NCBI GenBank assembly: GCA_007280825.1
Contig: QYQI01000095.1
Location: forward strand, 1 to 6,656
Source: Ignavibacteriales bacterium
GTDB lineage: Bacteria; Bacteroidota; Ignavibacteria; Ignavibacteriales; Melioribacteraceae
Direction: 5' to 3'
DNA: 6,656 bases
Shown here: positions 1 through 5,695 of the stretch, piece by piece
Layout: each line of letters opens with the position of its first letter
Position numbering within the stretch: the first letter of the stretch is position 1
Notes under the pieces: generated by a model
The model's database searches: none
What the model was told of the DNA's origin: nothing
Seen by the model: the letters and a program-made list of their open reading frames with translations, nothing else
Program-made: the position numbers and the translations under genes

Positions 1-20
1 AGGTATCACTCTAACATTGT

Positions 21-27
21 AAAAGGA
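21..27 (+). promoter_or_regulatory. Shine-Dalgarno sequence of uppP
   Basis: The bases AAAAGGA lie 5 nt before the TTG at position 33. They resemble the anti-Shine-Dalgarno target and decide the start of the first gene. There is no ATG or GTG in this frame between the TAA stop at 12-14 and that TTG, so TTG with this site is the only reasonable initiation point. Confidence 0.6.
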
Positions 28-32
28 TTTGC

Positions 33-881
33 TTGAATATAATAGATGCTATAATTTTAGGAATCATACAAGGAATAACAGAATTCCTTCCGATCAGCAG
101 TACCGGCCACTTAACAATTGCGGGAAAGCTGATGAATCTTATTTCATCTGATCATCCCGAACATTGGACAGCATTTATTGCCGTTATGCAGCTCGGAACT
201 TTGATAGCTGTCTTAATCTTTTTCCGGAATGATTTACTACTTATCATAAAAGATTTTTTGAACGATAATCTTTTTCGAAGAAAAAATTTTCGTGATCAAA
301 CAATTAATTCTAAGATGGGATGGTATTTAGTTATTGCATCAATTCCTGTTGCTATAATTGGATTAGGATTCAAGCATATCATAGAAGGAGTACTGACGAA
401 AAATTTATATGTAATAGCTTCCAGTTTAATAGTGCTTGCTGTTATTCTTACTATTGCAGAGAAACTTGGCAAATTTAACCGCGAGACAAAAGATATAAAA
501 TGGTACGATGCATTAATAATCGGAATAGCACAATCATTTGCGTTAATACCAGGTTCATCACGTTCCGGAACAACTATTACAGCAGGATTATTCCTTGGAT
601 TAAAGAGAGAGACTGCTGCACGATTCTCTTTTTTGATGAGCATTCCAGCGGTAGCCGCTAGCGGTCTGTTGGAATTTTATCAATTTCTCAAATACATTAA
701 TTCGATTGAGATGATCAATCTTATTGCGGCTACAATTGTCTCAGCCATCGTTGGTTATATTTCAATCGAATTTTTGCTTCGGTATTTAAAAAAGAATTCT
801 ACTTTTATATTTATTGTTTATCGCATAATTGCCGGTATCATAATACTGTTGTTACTGAGTAAAGGTATTTTACAACCTTAA
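33..881 (+). CDS. uppP: undecaprenyl-diphosphate phosphatase (UppP/BacA family)
   Basis: This integral membrane enzyme removes a phosphate from undecaprenyl pyrophosphate and so recycles the lipid carrier used for peptidoglycan and other envelope polymers. Overproduction of family members gives bacitracin resistance. The protein has 282 residues, a normal length for the family, and is hydrophobic throughout with about seven or eight likely membrane segments. Both signature motifs are intact. Near the N-terminus is QGITEFLPISSTGH at residues 13-26, with the (E/Q)xxxE pair at Q13 and E17, S23 and H26. PGSSRSG follows at 173-179, with R177 corresponding to the essential arginine of E. coli BacA. 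The start is TTG, backed by a good Shine-Dalgarno sequence and by the family's usual N-terminus directly before the first motif. It is followed after 10 nt by the cyclophilin gene, so the two are probably co-transcribed. The identification is secure. Confidence 0.97.
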   Translation: MNIIDAIILGIIQGITEFLPISSTGHLTIAGKLMNLISSDHPEHWTAFIAVMQLGTLIAVLIFFRNDLLLIIKDFLNDNLFRRKNFRDQTINSKMGWYLVIASIPVAIIGLGFKHIIEGVLTKNLYVIASSLIVLAVILTIAEKLGKFNRETKDIKWYDALIIGIAQSFALIPGSSRSGTTITAGLFLGLKRETAARFSFLMSIPAVAASGLLEFYQFLKYINSIEMINLIAATIVSAIVGYISIEFLLRYLKKNSTFIFIVYRIIAGIIILLLLSKGILQP

Positions 882-891
882 TGGATAAAAA

Positions 892-1515
892 ATGTTTTTA
901 CGTAAAATTATTTTAGTTGTTTTATTAATATTCATATTTTCTTCATGCAAGAGGAATTATAAGACTATTATACTTAATAATGAATATAAAAAAGGAGTTA
1001 CCTTGGATACATTAATGAACCTTAAAGATAATGAACAACTTGTTGCAACTATTGAAACCAATCTTGGTAAAATTGAGATTGAACTATATGCAAAAGAAGT
1101 ACCTAAAACTGTTAAAAATTTTGTTGGTTTAGCACTTGAAGGATATTATAACGGTGTAATTTTTCACAGGGTAATAAAAGATTTTATGGTTCAAACCGGA
1201 GATTCAACCGGTACCGGAATGGGAGGGAAAAGTATTTATGGGAAAGATTTTGAAGATGAGTTTGTTAACAGTTTGCACCACAATACTCCCGGCATTCTTT
1301 CTATGGCAAATGCAGGACCAAATACAAACAGAAGCCAATTCTTTATTACAGTTGCTCCAACTTTATGGCTCGATAGAAAACATACAATCTTTGGCAAAGT
1401 TGCAGATGGTATGGATGTAGTATACCAAATCAGTAATGTGCAAACTTCCCGCGGTGATAAACCGGCAAAAGATATTGTAATGAAGAATGTTACCGTTGAA
1501 AAACACATTTTTTAA
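892..1515 (+). CDS. cyclophilin-type peptidyl-prolyl cis-trans isomerase, lipoprotein
   Basis: The enzyme catalyses cis-trans isomerisation of proline peptide bonds and should assist protein folding in the cell envelope. Residues 1-18 form a lipoprotein signal peptide: basic K/R at 4-5, a hydrophobic core at 6-16, and the lipobox FSSC with the lipidated cysteine at C19. After a linker, the cyclophilin domain runs from about residue 50 to 205. The human cyclophilin A active-site residues are visible: FHR at 91-93 (catalytic R93), F98, M99 and Q101, SQFFIT at 148-153, W159, L160 and H164. The stretch GILSMANAGPNTNRSQFF is nearly the textbook signature. Residues after C19 are K and R rather than acidic, so neither an Asp+2 retention signal nor an acidic Bacteroidetes-type surface-export signal is seen. 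The likely site is the periplasmic face of a membrane. It sits between uppP and holA in a tight cluster. Activity is inferred from conserved residues; the particular client is unknown. Confidence 0.95.
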   Translation: MFLRKIILVVLLIFIFSSCKRNYKTIILNNEYKKGVTLDTLMNLKDNEQLVATIETNLGKIEIELYAKEVPKTVKNFVGLALEGYYNGVIFHRVIKDFMVQTGDSTGTGMGGKSIYGKDFEDEFVNSLHHNTPGILSMANAGPNTNRSQFFITVAPTLWLDRKHTIFGKVADGMDVVYQISNVQTSRGDKPAKDIVMKNVTVEKHIF

Positions 1516-1528
1516 TTTTTAAACATAA

Positions 1529-2566
1529 ATGGCAAAAAAAGAATTACCCTCAATAACTGAAATTGGAAAATTTCTTTCTAAGGAAAATTTTCTTCCGATT
1601 TATTTTATATTCGGAGAGGATCAATACACAATAGATCTTGCAGTTGAGACATTAGAAAAAGCTGTAACACCGTTTCTTCTCTCGGATTTTGATAAAGAAA
1701 TCATATCATCTGATAAGAATTTAAGCCTTACACAAGTTTTAGATCTTGCATACTCATTTCCATTTGGCGGAGGGAAGAAATTAATTATCCTAAAAAACTT
1801 TGAGAAAATTGGTGATAAAAAAGAACTCGTTTCATACGTTAATAGTCCATCTGAATTCACAGTTCTTATTGTTATTCAATCCGGAAAAATTTCTGATCTT
1901 TCAAAGGAACCATATTCAAATCTATTAGAGAAAAAAGAACTCTTTGAAGCGCGCGTTGCAACAGGCGAAGAATTAGTTGATTGGGTTGTAAAAAAAACCA
2001 AGAAACTTGGAATAAACTTTTCGCAAGATATTGCAAGAGCTTTAATTGAAATTGTTGGTGAAGATAAATCGCTTCTTGAAATGCAATTCGAGAAAATTAT
2101 TGATTACATGAACGGCAAGAATGAAATTACTTATGAGGACATTAAAAAGATATCTTCCCCGACTAAAGAATTTTCAATTTTTAATTTACAAGATTCAATT
2201 GGACGGGGTGATAAATCACGAGCAATTGAAGTCGCTTACAATCTTTTAGATGCCGGAGTGGAAATAGTTTTTATTATCAATATGTTGGCTAAATTCGTTC
2301 TTACTGTCGCTCAAATTACCGATCTGGTCAGATCTAAAGTAAATGATAATGAAGCCGTCAAACTGGTTGGAGTAAGCTGGGGGTATTATTTCAATTGTAA
2401 AAAAGCAAAATATTTAATGTCGGACGAACGGCTTCTTAATGCCTCCAGAGCTTTATTAAATGCAGATTTAGCCGTAAAAACTACCGCTACTGACAACCGT
2501 ACTGTTTTATTAATGTTAATTTGCGAAATTCTGGGTGAGGAAGTTACCTCAAATATTGTTTCCTGA
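1529..2566 (+). CDS. holA: DNA polymerase III delta subunit (clamp loader)
   Basis: The delta subunit is the wrench of the clamp loader: it binds and opens the sliding clamp and, with gamma/tau and delta-prime, loads it on primed DNA. The 345-residue length fits HolA. The N-terminal part (about 20-140) has the usual pattern LPIYFIFGEDQYTID at 22-36, a degenerate AAA+ fold, with SFPFGGGKKLIILKN at 76-90. A middle helical part (about 141-210) contains the family's acidic-hydrophobic helix LLEMQFEKI at 182-190 and ITYEDIKKI. A C-terminal helical collar domain runs from about 215 to 335, beginning FSIFNLQDSIGRGDKSRAIE. It starts at ATG only 13 nt after the lipoprotein gene, with no evident Shine-Dalgarno sequence, which suggests co-transcription and possibly translational coupling. 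An A8 run at 1990-1997 is in frame and is probably just AT-rich coding sequence. HolA is weakly conserved in sequence, but the overall pattern is convincing. Confidence 0.92.
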   Translation: MAKKELPSITEIGKFLSKENFLPIYFIFGEDQYTIDLAVETLEKAVTPFLLSDFDKEIISSDKNLSLTQVLDLAYSFPFGGGKKLIILKNFEKIGDKKELVSYVNSPSEFTVLIVIQSGKISDLSKEPYSNLLEKKELFEARVATGEELVDWVVKKTKKLGINFSQDIARALIEIVGEDKSLLEMQFEKIIDYMNGKNEITYEDIKKISSPTKEFSIFNLQDSIGRGDKSRAIEVAYNLLDAGVEIVFIINMLAKFVLTVAQITDLVRSKVNDNEAVKLVGVSWGYYFNCKKAKYLMSDERLLNASRALLNADLAVKTTATDNRTVLLMLICEILGEEVTSNIVS

Positions 2567-2614
2567 CCAATTATTGCATTTTTTTATTGAATGGCTAAAA
2601 TTAAATCAAAATTT

Positions 2615-2645
2615 TTGAAACATTTTTATCTAAAAAGGGTATAAT
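2615..2645 (+). promoter_or_regulatory. possible promoter of the ECF sigma gene
   Basis: The 84-nt gap after holA has two overlapping promoter-like readings. In the housekeeping reading, TTGAAA at 2615-2620 is followed after 19 nt by TATAAT at 2640-2645; that spacer is longer than ideal. In the ECF reading, TGAAAC at 2616-2621 is followed after 16 nt by GGTA at 2638-2641. This resembles the TGAAAC-N16-CGTA type known from Bacillus ECF factors and would suggest self-regulation. Either way the start of transcription would lie almost on the TTG at 2651, giving a nearly leaderless message, and this counts against both readings. AT-rich gaps produce such matches by chance, so confidence is low. 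Confidence 0.3.
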
Positions 2646-2650
2646 TTTCG

Positions 2651-3235
2651 TTGAGTAAGCTTTTGACAGAACTTTCGGATGAAGATTTAATTAAAGAGTA
2701 TCAGGATAATAATACTCCTGAAGCATACGATATTTTAGTTAAACGTTACAAGGATCCATTGATGAATTTTGTTTACCGATTTGTTGGTGATCGCGATATT
2801 TGCACTGATGTTGTTCAAGATACTATGATAAAATTTTATTTGAACAAAGATTCATACCGTTCGTTTGCAAAATTTTCAACATGGATTTACACGATTGCAG
2901 GGAATCTTGCCAAGAACGAATTGAAGCGAAGACGAAGAAGAATTATTTTTTCAATTGATAATAGTGATGATGAAAGATCGCCTCAGATTGAAGACAAGAT
3001 GTTCATAGCTCCCGATAAAGCTGCGGATGGTACAATACGCAATGAGATTATTCAGAAGGCATTGTTGAAAGTAAAAACGGTTTATCGCGAGGTTGTTATT
3101 TTAAGAGATATACAAGATCTTTCGTACGAAGAGATTTCTGAAATTACCGGACTTGCAATCGGTACTGTTAAATCAAGAATTAATCGCGGAAGAGCACAAT
3201 TACAAAAACTTTTAAAACATATCTACAGAGAGTAG
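2651..3235 (+). CDS. ECF-type (sigma-70 group 4) RNA polymerase sigma factor
   Basis: This 194-residue protein has the two-domain layout of extracytoplasmic-function sigma factors, which direct RNA polymerase to stress or envelope-response promoters. Region 2 spans about residues 27-96, with YDILVKRYKDPLMNFVYRFV, the DVVQDTMIKFY segment at 53-63 and FSTWIYTIAGNLAKNELKRR at 75-94. A variable acidic linker follows. Region 4 spans about 134-190, with the helix-turn-helix LSYEEISEITGLAIGTVKSR at 157-176. The start is TTG: the in-frame TAA at 2642-2644 excludes anything further upstream. A second TTG at 2663 would remove four residues and cannot be ruled out. A purine-rich AAAAGGG at 2633-2639 lies 11 nt upstream, rather far for a ribosome binding site. 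The next gene begins 3 nt after the stop and encodes a likely membrane partner, the usual sigma/anti-sigma order. The ECF subgroup and regulon cannot be assigned from sequence alone. Confidence 0.94.
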   Translation: MSKLLTELSDEDLIKEYQDNNTPEAYDILVKRYKDPLMNFVYRFVGDRDICTDVVQDTMIKFYLNKDSYRSFAKFSTWIYTIAGNLAKNELKRRRRRIIFSIDNSDDERSPQIEDKMFIAPDKAADGTIRNEIIQKALLKVKTVYREVVILRDIQDLSYEEISEITGLAIGTVKSRINRGRAQLQKLLKHIYRE

Positions 3236-3238
3236 CTT

Positions 3239-3904
3239 ATGAAAAAAATCTACAACAATGAAGAAAATAAATTTTCAGAAATGTTGAAGGTTCTAAAAGA
3301 ATTACCCAAGATTAAAGCACCCGATAATTTTGAATATAATCTATTAACACGTATTCAAAATAAAAATTTTGGAAAGACAGAAAAAGAAAGACCTCAATTC
3401 AATTGGGTAAAATTTCTCGCTCCATCAGCTGTAGTTATTTCAGCAATTATTCTCTTTTTTATTTTCTTTCCTTCATCACAGGAAAATAATAATCAAATAT
3501 TACAGCGAACAAAATTGCAGGATAAACAGTCAGCAGTTAATAATTCCACATCTACTAAGAATGAATTGAACAATCAGCAATCAGTTCCATCTAGCACCAA
3601 CTTACAATCTAATCCATCCGTTCTTTTAGGATCGAATGATCGAGCAGCAAGACCTGGTGTTCGATCTCGAATATATGATTCAAGATCAATCAAACTTGAT
3701 GATTACATTTCAGGAGCTAACAAGAACCAAAGTAATACGAACAGAGGTAATATTGTAAACAACGGTGAAGAACCTTCACAATATGATGGATTAATTGTTT
3801 CAGAAAAACCGGACAAAAAAACACTTGAAAGATACCATGCAGTTGTTGACTCAATCAAAAAAGCACAATTGAAAGCAGATTCACTAAAAAAGGTTCAAAA
3901 ATAA
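3239..3904 (+). CDS. single-pass membrane protein, putative anti-sigma factor
   Basis: I do not recognise a named family. The 221-residue protein has a short cytoplasmic N-terminal part (1-55), one strong transmembrane segment at about 57-78 (FLAPSAVVISAIILFFIFF) and an extracytoplasmic part of about 140 residues. That part is rich in Asn, Gln and Ser and looks disordered. The C-terminal tail (190-221) is charged, with two near-repeats, DSIKKAQLKA and DSLKKVQK, likely helical. The cytoplasmic part contains LKELPKIKAPDNFEYNLLTRI at 19-39 (shown here from L19), a short amphipathic pattern of the kind seen in membrane proteins encoded after ECF sigma genes. Position and topology suggest it holds the preceding sigma factor at the membrane. 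It has no cysteine at all, so it cannot carry the HxxxCxxC zinc anti-sigma motif. The gene starts 3 nt after the sigma stop, implying co-translation. The anti-sigma role is inference; a structural or envelope-sensing protein is the alternative. Confidence 0.6.
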   Translation: MKKIYNNEENKFSEMLKVLKELPKIKAPDNFEYNLLTRIQNKNFGKTEKERPQFNWVKFLAPSAVVISAIILFFIFFPSSQENNNQILQRTKLQDKQSAVNNSTSTKNELNNQQSVPSSTNLQSNPSVLLGSNDRAARPGVRSRIYDSRSIKLDDYISGANKNQSNTNRGNIVNNGEEPSQYDGLIVSEKPDKKTLERYHAVVDSIKKAQLKADSLKKVQK

Positions 3905-3925
3905 GCTTCATCTAAGCTATAGCAG

Positions 3926-3957
3926 TTTGTTTTTTAGCCCCGGCATAGCTAAATTTG
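3926..3957 (+). promoter_or_regulatory. Bacteroidetes-type promoter of rpmE
   Basis: TTTG at 3926-3929 is followed after exactly 20 nt by TAAATTTG at 3950-3957. This matches in full the Bacteroidetes primary-sigma consensus, a -33 TTTG and a -7 TAnnTTTG. Transcription would start at about 3963-3965, leaving a leader of roughly 24 nt that contains the Shine-Dalgarno sequence of rpmE. It lies in an 83-nt gap after the putative anti-sigma gene, as expected for a separately expressed ribosomal-protein gene. Short inverted repeats overlap both elements. No transcription-start evidence is available. Confidence 0.55.
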
Positions 3958-3971
3958 AGTCCAAAATAAAC

Positions 3972-3978
3972 AAGGAAG
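3972..3978 (+). promoter_or_regulatory. Shine-Dalgarno sequence of rpmE
   Basis: AAGGAAG lies 9 nt before the ATG at 3988 and is the clearest ribosome binding site in the window besides that of uppP. It confirms the rpmE start. Its presence next to a Bacteroidetes-type promoter is notable because many Bacteroidota genes lack such sites. Confidence 0.6.
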
Positions 3979-3987
3979 TTGTAGTAA

Positions 3988-4194
3988 ATGAAAAAAGGTA
4001 TTCATCCAAATTATAAGAGATGCGAAGTTACATGTGTTTGTGGAAATACATTTGTAACACGTTCAACTGTCAGCAGTATTAAGATTGAGCTTTGTTCGAA
4101 TTGCCATCCTTTCTTTACCGGAAAGCAAAAGATTGTTGATTCAACCGGACGAGTAGAAAGATTCAAGAAAAAATACGGTTTAAAAGAAGCATAA
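3988..4194 (+). CDS. rpmE: 50S ribosomal protein L31 (bL31, zinc-binding type)
   Basis: bL31 is a small protein of the large ribosomal subunit that helps bridge it to the small subunit. The 68-residue length and the start MKKGIHPNYK are typical. The four zinc-ligand cysteines of the C+ form are present: CVC at C16 and C18, and CSNC at C36 and C39, immediately followed by the family signature HPFFTGKQ at 40-47. GRVERFKKKYG near the C-terminus also fits. A fifth cysteine, C12, is extra. It appears to be a single-gene transcription unit, with its own promoter and ribosome binding site upstream and a strong terminator 21 nt downstream. Zinc-form bL31 is exchanged for a zinc-free paralogue under zinc starvation in some bacteria; no such paralogue lies in this window. 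Confidence 0.98.
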   Translation: MKKGIHPNYKRCEVTCVCGNTFVTRSTVSSIKIELCSNCHPFFTGKQKIVDSTGRVERFKKKYGLKEA

Positions 4195-4215
4195 ATTTTT
4201 CAGCTTTCAGTTTGA

Positions 4216-4244
4216 GGGCTGTATTATCAGCCCTTTTGTTTTTT
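4216..4244 (+). terminator. rho-independent terminator after rpmE
   Basis: A perfect 6-bp stem GGGCTG (4216-4221) and CAGCCC (4228-4233) encloses the 6-nt loop TATTAT. It is extendable by one A-T pair and is followed directly by TTTTGTTTTTT at 4234-4244. This is a textbook intrinsic terminator 21 nt after the rpmE stop codon. It should separate rpmE from the rsmB cluster, which implies a further promoter between 4245 and 4311. Confidence 0.92.
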
Positions 4245-4311
4245 AAATACCCTTCCCGTTTTTCTATGTATAGACTAATTAATTTTCAAGCACCTAAAAT
4301 TATTGTTTGAT

Positions 4312-5679
4312 ATGGAACAGAATACAGAATCTTTTGAACTCAATCTTTATCTAGGCGTTAGAGGACACGCTGTAAAAATCCTAAACCGCATTGATAGAAC
4401 TGATGCCTATCTTGATAAACTTCTTGATATAGAAATAAAAAATTCCAACCTCACCGGTCCCGATAAATCATTACTTTTCGAAATAGTTCATGGTGTAACT
4501 CGATGGCTTGGTAGAATTGATTGGATACTTAATGGTTTTTATAAGGGACAATTCTCGAAATGTATTCCAAATGTTAAGAATGCAATGAGGGTTGCTTTGT
4601 ATCAAATTTTGTTTCTTGACAAAGTCCCGGAATATGCTGCAGTAAATGAAGCTGTTGAGTTTGTTAAAAAACTTCAAGGACAAAAGCCTGCCGATTTAAC
4701 TAATGCCGTATTAAGAAATATCATTAGAAGCAAAGATTCAATTCGTTATCCGGATCCTAACGAGGATATAATTGCATACTTCAGCGCTTATTATTCTCAT
4801 CCTAGTTGGATGGTTAAAAGATGGATTAACAGATACGGTAAGGATGAAACAGAGAAGCTGTTAATTTCGAATAATAATAAACCTATACTAACAATTCGTG
4901 TTAATGGATTAGTTTCCAATTATGAAGAAATGAATTCTTTACTAAACAGTGTAGATCTGAAATTTACAAATGGAAAATTTTTGCCTGAATTTATTCGTCT
5001 TAATGTTCTTTCAAATATTACCGATTGGGAATATTTTCATAAAGGTTACTTTACTGTTCAAGATGAAAGCACCGGACTACCGATTAAATTATTAGATGTA
5101 AAACCTGGAATGAGAGTATTGGATTTATGTGCCGCTCCTGGAGGAAAAACGGCCTTCATTGCTGATGTAATGCAAAACTCCGGAGAAATAATTGCTTTAG
5201 ACAGATTTGAAAGCAGACTGAAAATATTACAGAAAAATTTGGATAGACTGAAAGTAACCAATGTAAAAACAATTACTATTGATGCTAATGAATACGAAGA
5301 TGAGCAAGGATTTGATAGAGTTTTAGTTGATGCACCTTGTTCCGGATTGGGAACCTTAACCAAAAAACCAGATCTAAAGTGGAAAAGGGACTTGGGAGAT
5401 ATCAGAAAAATTGTTAATATTCAATACGAGTTACTGAAGAAGGGCGCATCATTATTAAGGAACGGCGGTTGCATAGTGTATAGCACATGTACTATTGAAC
5501 CAGAAGAGAATTTTGAAATTATAAAAAAATTCTTATTAGATTTTCCCAACTTTAAGTTGATTAATCCAGGTAATGCGCTTTCAGCAGAGCTTATAGATGA
5601 AAATGGCTGCATTAGAACTATAACTCACTTACATGGACTTGATGGTTCGTTTGCAGCAAAATTAGAAAAGAGTTATTAA
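4312..5679 (+). CDS. rsmB: 16S rRNA (cytosine-967-C5)-methyltransferase RsmB
   Basis: RsmB methylates C967 (E. coli numbering) of 16S rRNA with S-adenosylmethionine. From the ATG at 4312 the protein has 455 residues. The N-terminal NusB-like RNA-binding domain covers about residues 15-145, with LTNAVLRNI at 129-137. A linker then leads to a Rossmann-type methyltransferase domain at about 235-455. The SAM motif DLCAAPGGKT is at 271-280. The two m5C-methyltransferase cysteines are present: C343 in DAPCSGLGT and C393 in YSTCTIEPEEN, the latter equivalent to the E. coli nucleophile. The C-terminus HGLDGSFAAKLEK fits the family ending. An in-frame TTG at 4303 would add three residues; ATG is preferred, but no Shine-Dalgarno sequence supports either start. 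It follows the rpmE terminator and precedes the RodZ-like gene by 16 nt. RsmF-type enzymes are the alternative, but the NusB domain favours RsmB. Confidence 0.95.
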   Translation: MEQNTESFELNLYLGVRGHAVKILNRIDRTDAYLDKLLDIEIKNSNLTGPDKSLLFEIVHGVTRWLGRIDWILNGFYKGQFSKCIPNVKNAMRVALYQILFLDKVPEYAAVNEAVEFVKKLQGQKPADLTNAVLRNIIRSKDSIRYPDPNEDIIAYFSAYYSHPSWMVKRWINRYGKDETEKLLISNNNKPILTIRVNGLVSNYEEMNSLLNSVDLKFTNGKFLPEFIRLNVLSNITDWEYFHKGYFTVQDESTGLPIKLLDVKPGMRVLDLCAAPGGKTAFIADVMQNSGEIIALDRFESRLKILQKNLDRLKVTNVKTITIDANEYEDEQGFDRVLVDAPCSGLGTLTKKPDLKWKRDLGDIRKIVNIQYELLKKGASLLRNGGCIVYSTCTIEPEENFEIIKKFLLDFPNFKLINPGNALSAELIDENGCIRTITHLHGLDGSFAAKLEKSY

Positions 5680-5695
5680 GAATTAAGTTAACTCA

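Noticed and set aside
296..643. Minus-strand open frame of 115 codons opposite uppP
   Set aside because: It lies wholly inside a secure gene, has no recognisable motif or expression signal, and reads as the antisense shadow of a membrane-protein gene. The other minus-strand frames (1236-1508, 1621-1860, 4471-4683, 5058-5363, 5421-5612) are rejected for the same reason.
1238..1420. Plus-strand 60-codon frame inside the cyclophilin gene
   Set aside because: It is an out-of-frame reading of a strongly conserved domain with no ribosome binding site. The 62-codon frame at 5877-6065 inside the RodZ-like gene is likewise a shadow.
1990..1997. A8 run in holA as a programmed frameshift or slippage site
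   Set aside because: The frame continues normally to a full-length HolA, no alternative product of known kind would result, and A-runs in Lys codons are common in this base composition.
2606..2618. Inverted repeat TCAAAA-T-TTTTGA before the sigma gene, as an operator
   Set aside because: It is almost entirely A/T in an AT-rich gap, where such palindromes are expected by chance; no second copy was seen.
3571..3584. Tandem CAATCAG repeat in the putative anti-sigma gene
   Set aside because: There are only two copies of 7 nt, within a low-complexity Asn/Gln-rich coding stretch, so it is not evidence of a repeat element.
3904..3935. Candidate terminator for the sigma/anti-sigma pair: AGCTT/AAGCT stem with downstream T-rich run
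   Set aside because: The stem is only 5 bp with two G-C pairs, and the T-run starts several bases after the stem, so it does not meet the form of an efficient intrinsic terminator.
3905..4311. Small RNA or riboswitch in the gaps around rpmE
   Set aside because: Both gaps are short (83 and 117 nt) and largely explained by promoter, RBS and terminator; no known riboswitch core was recognised.
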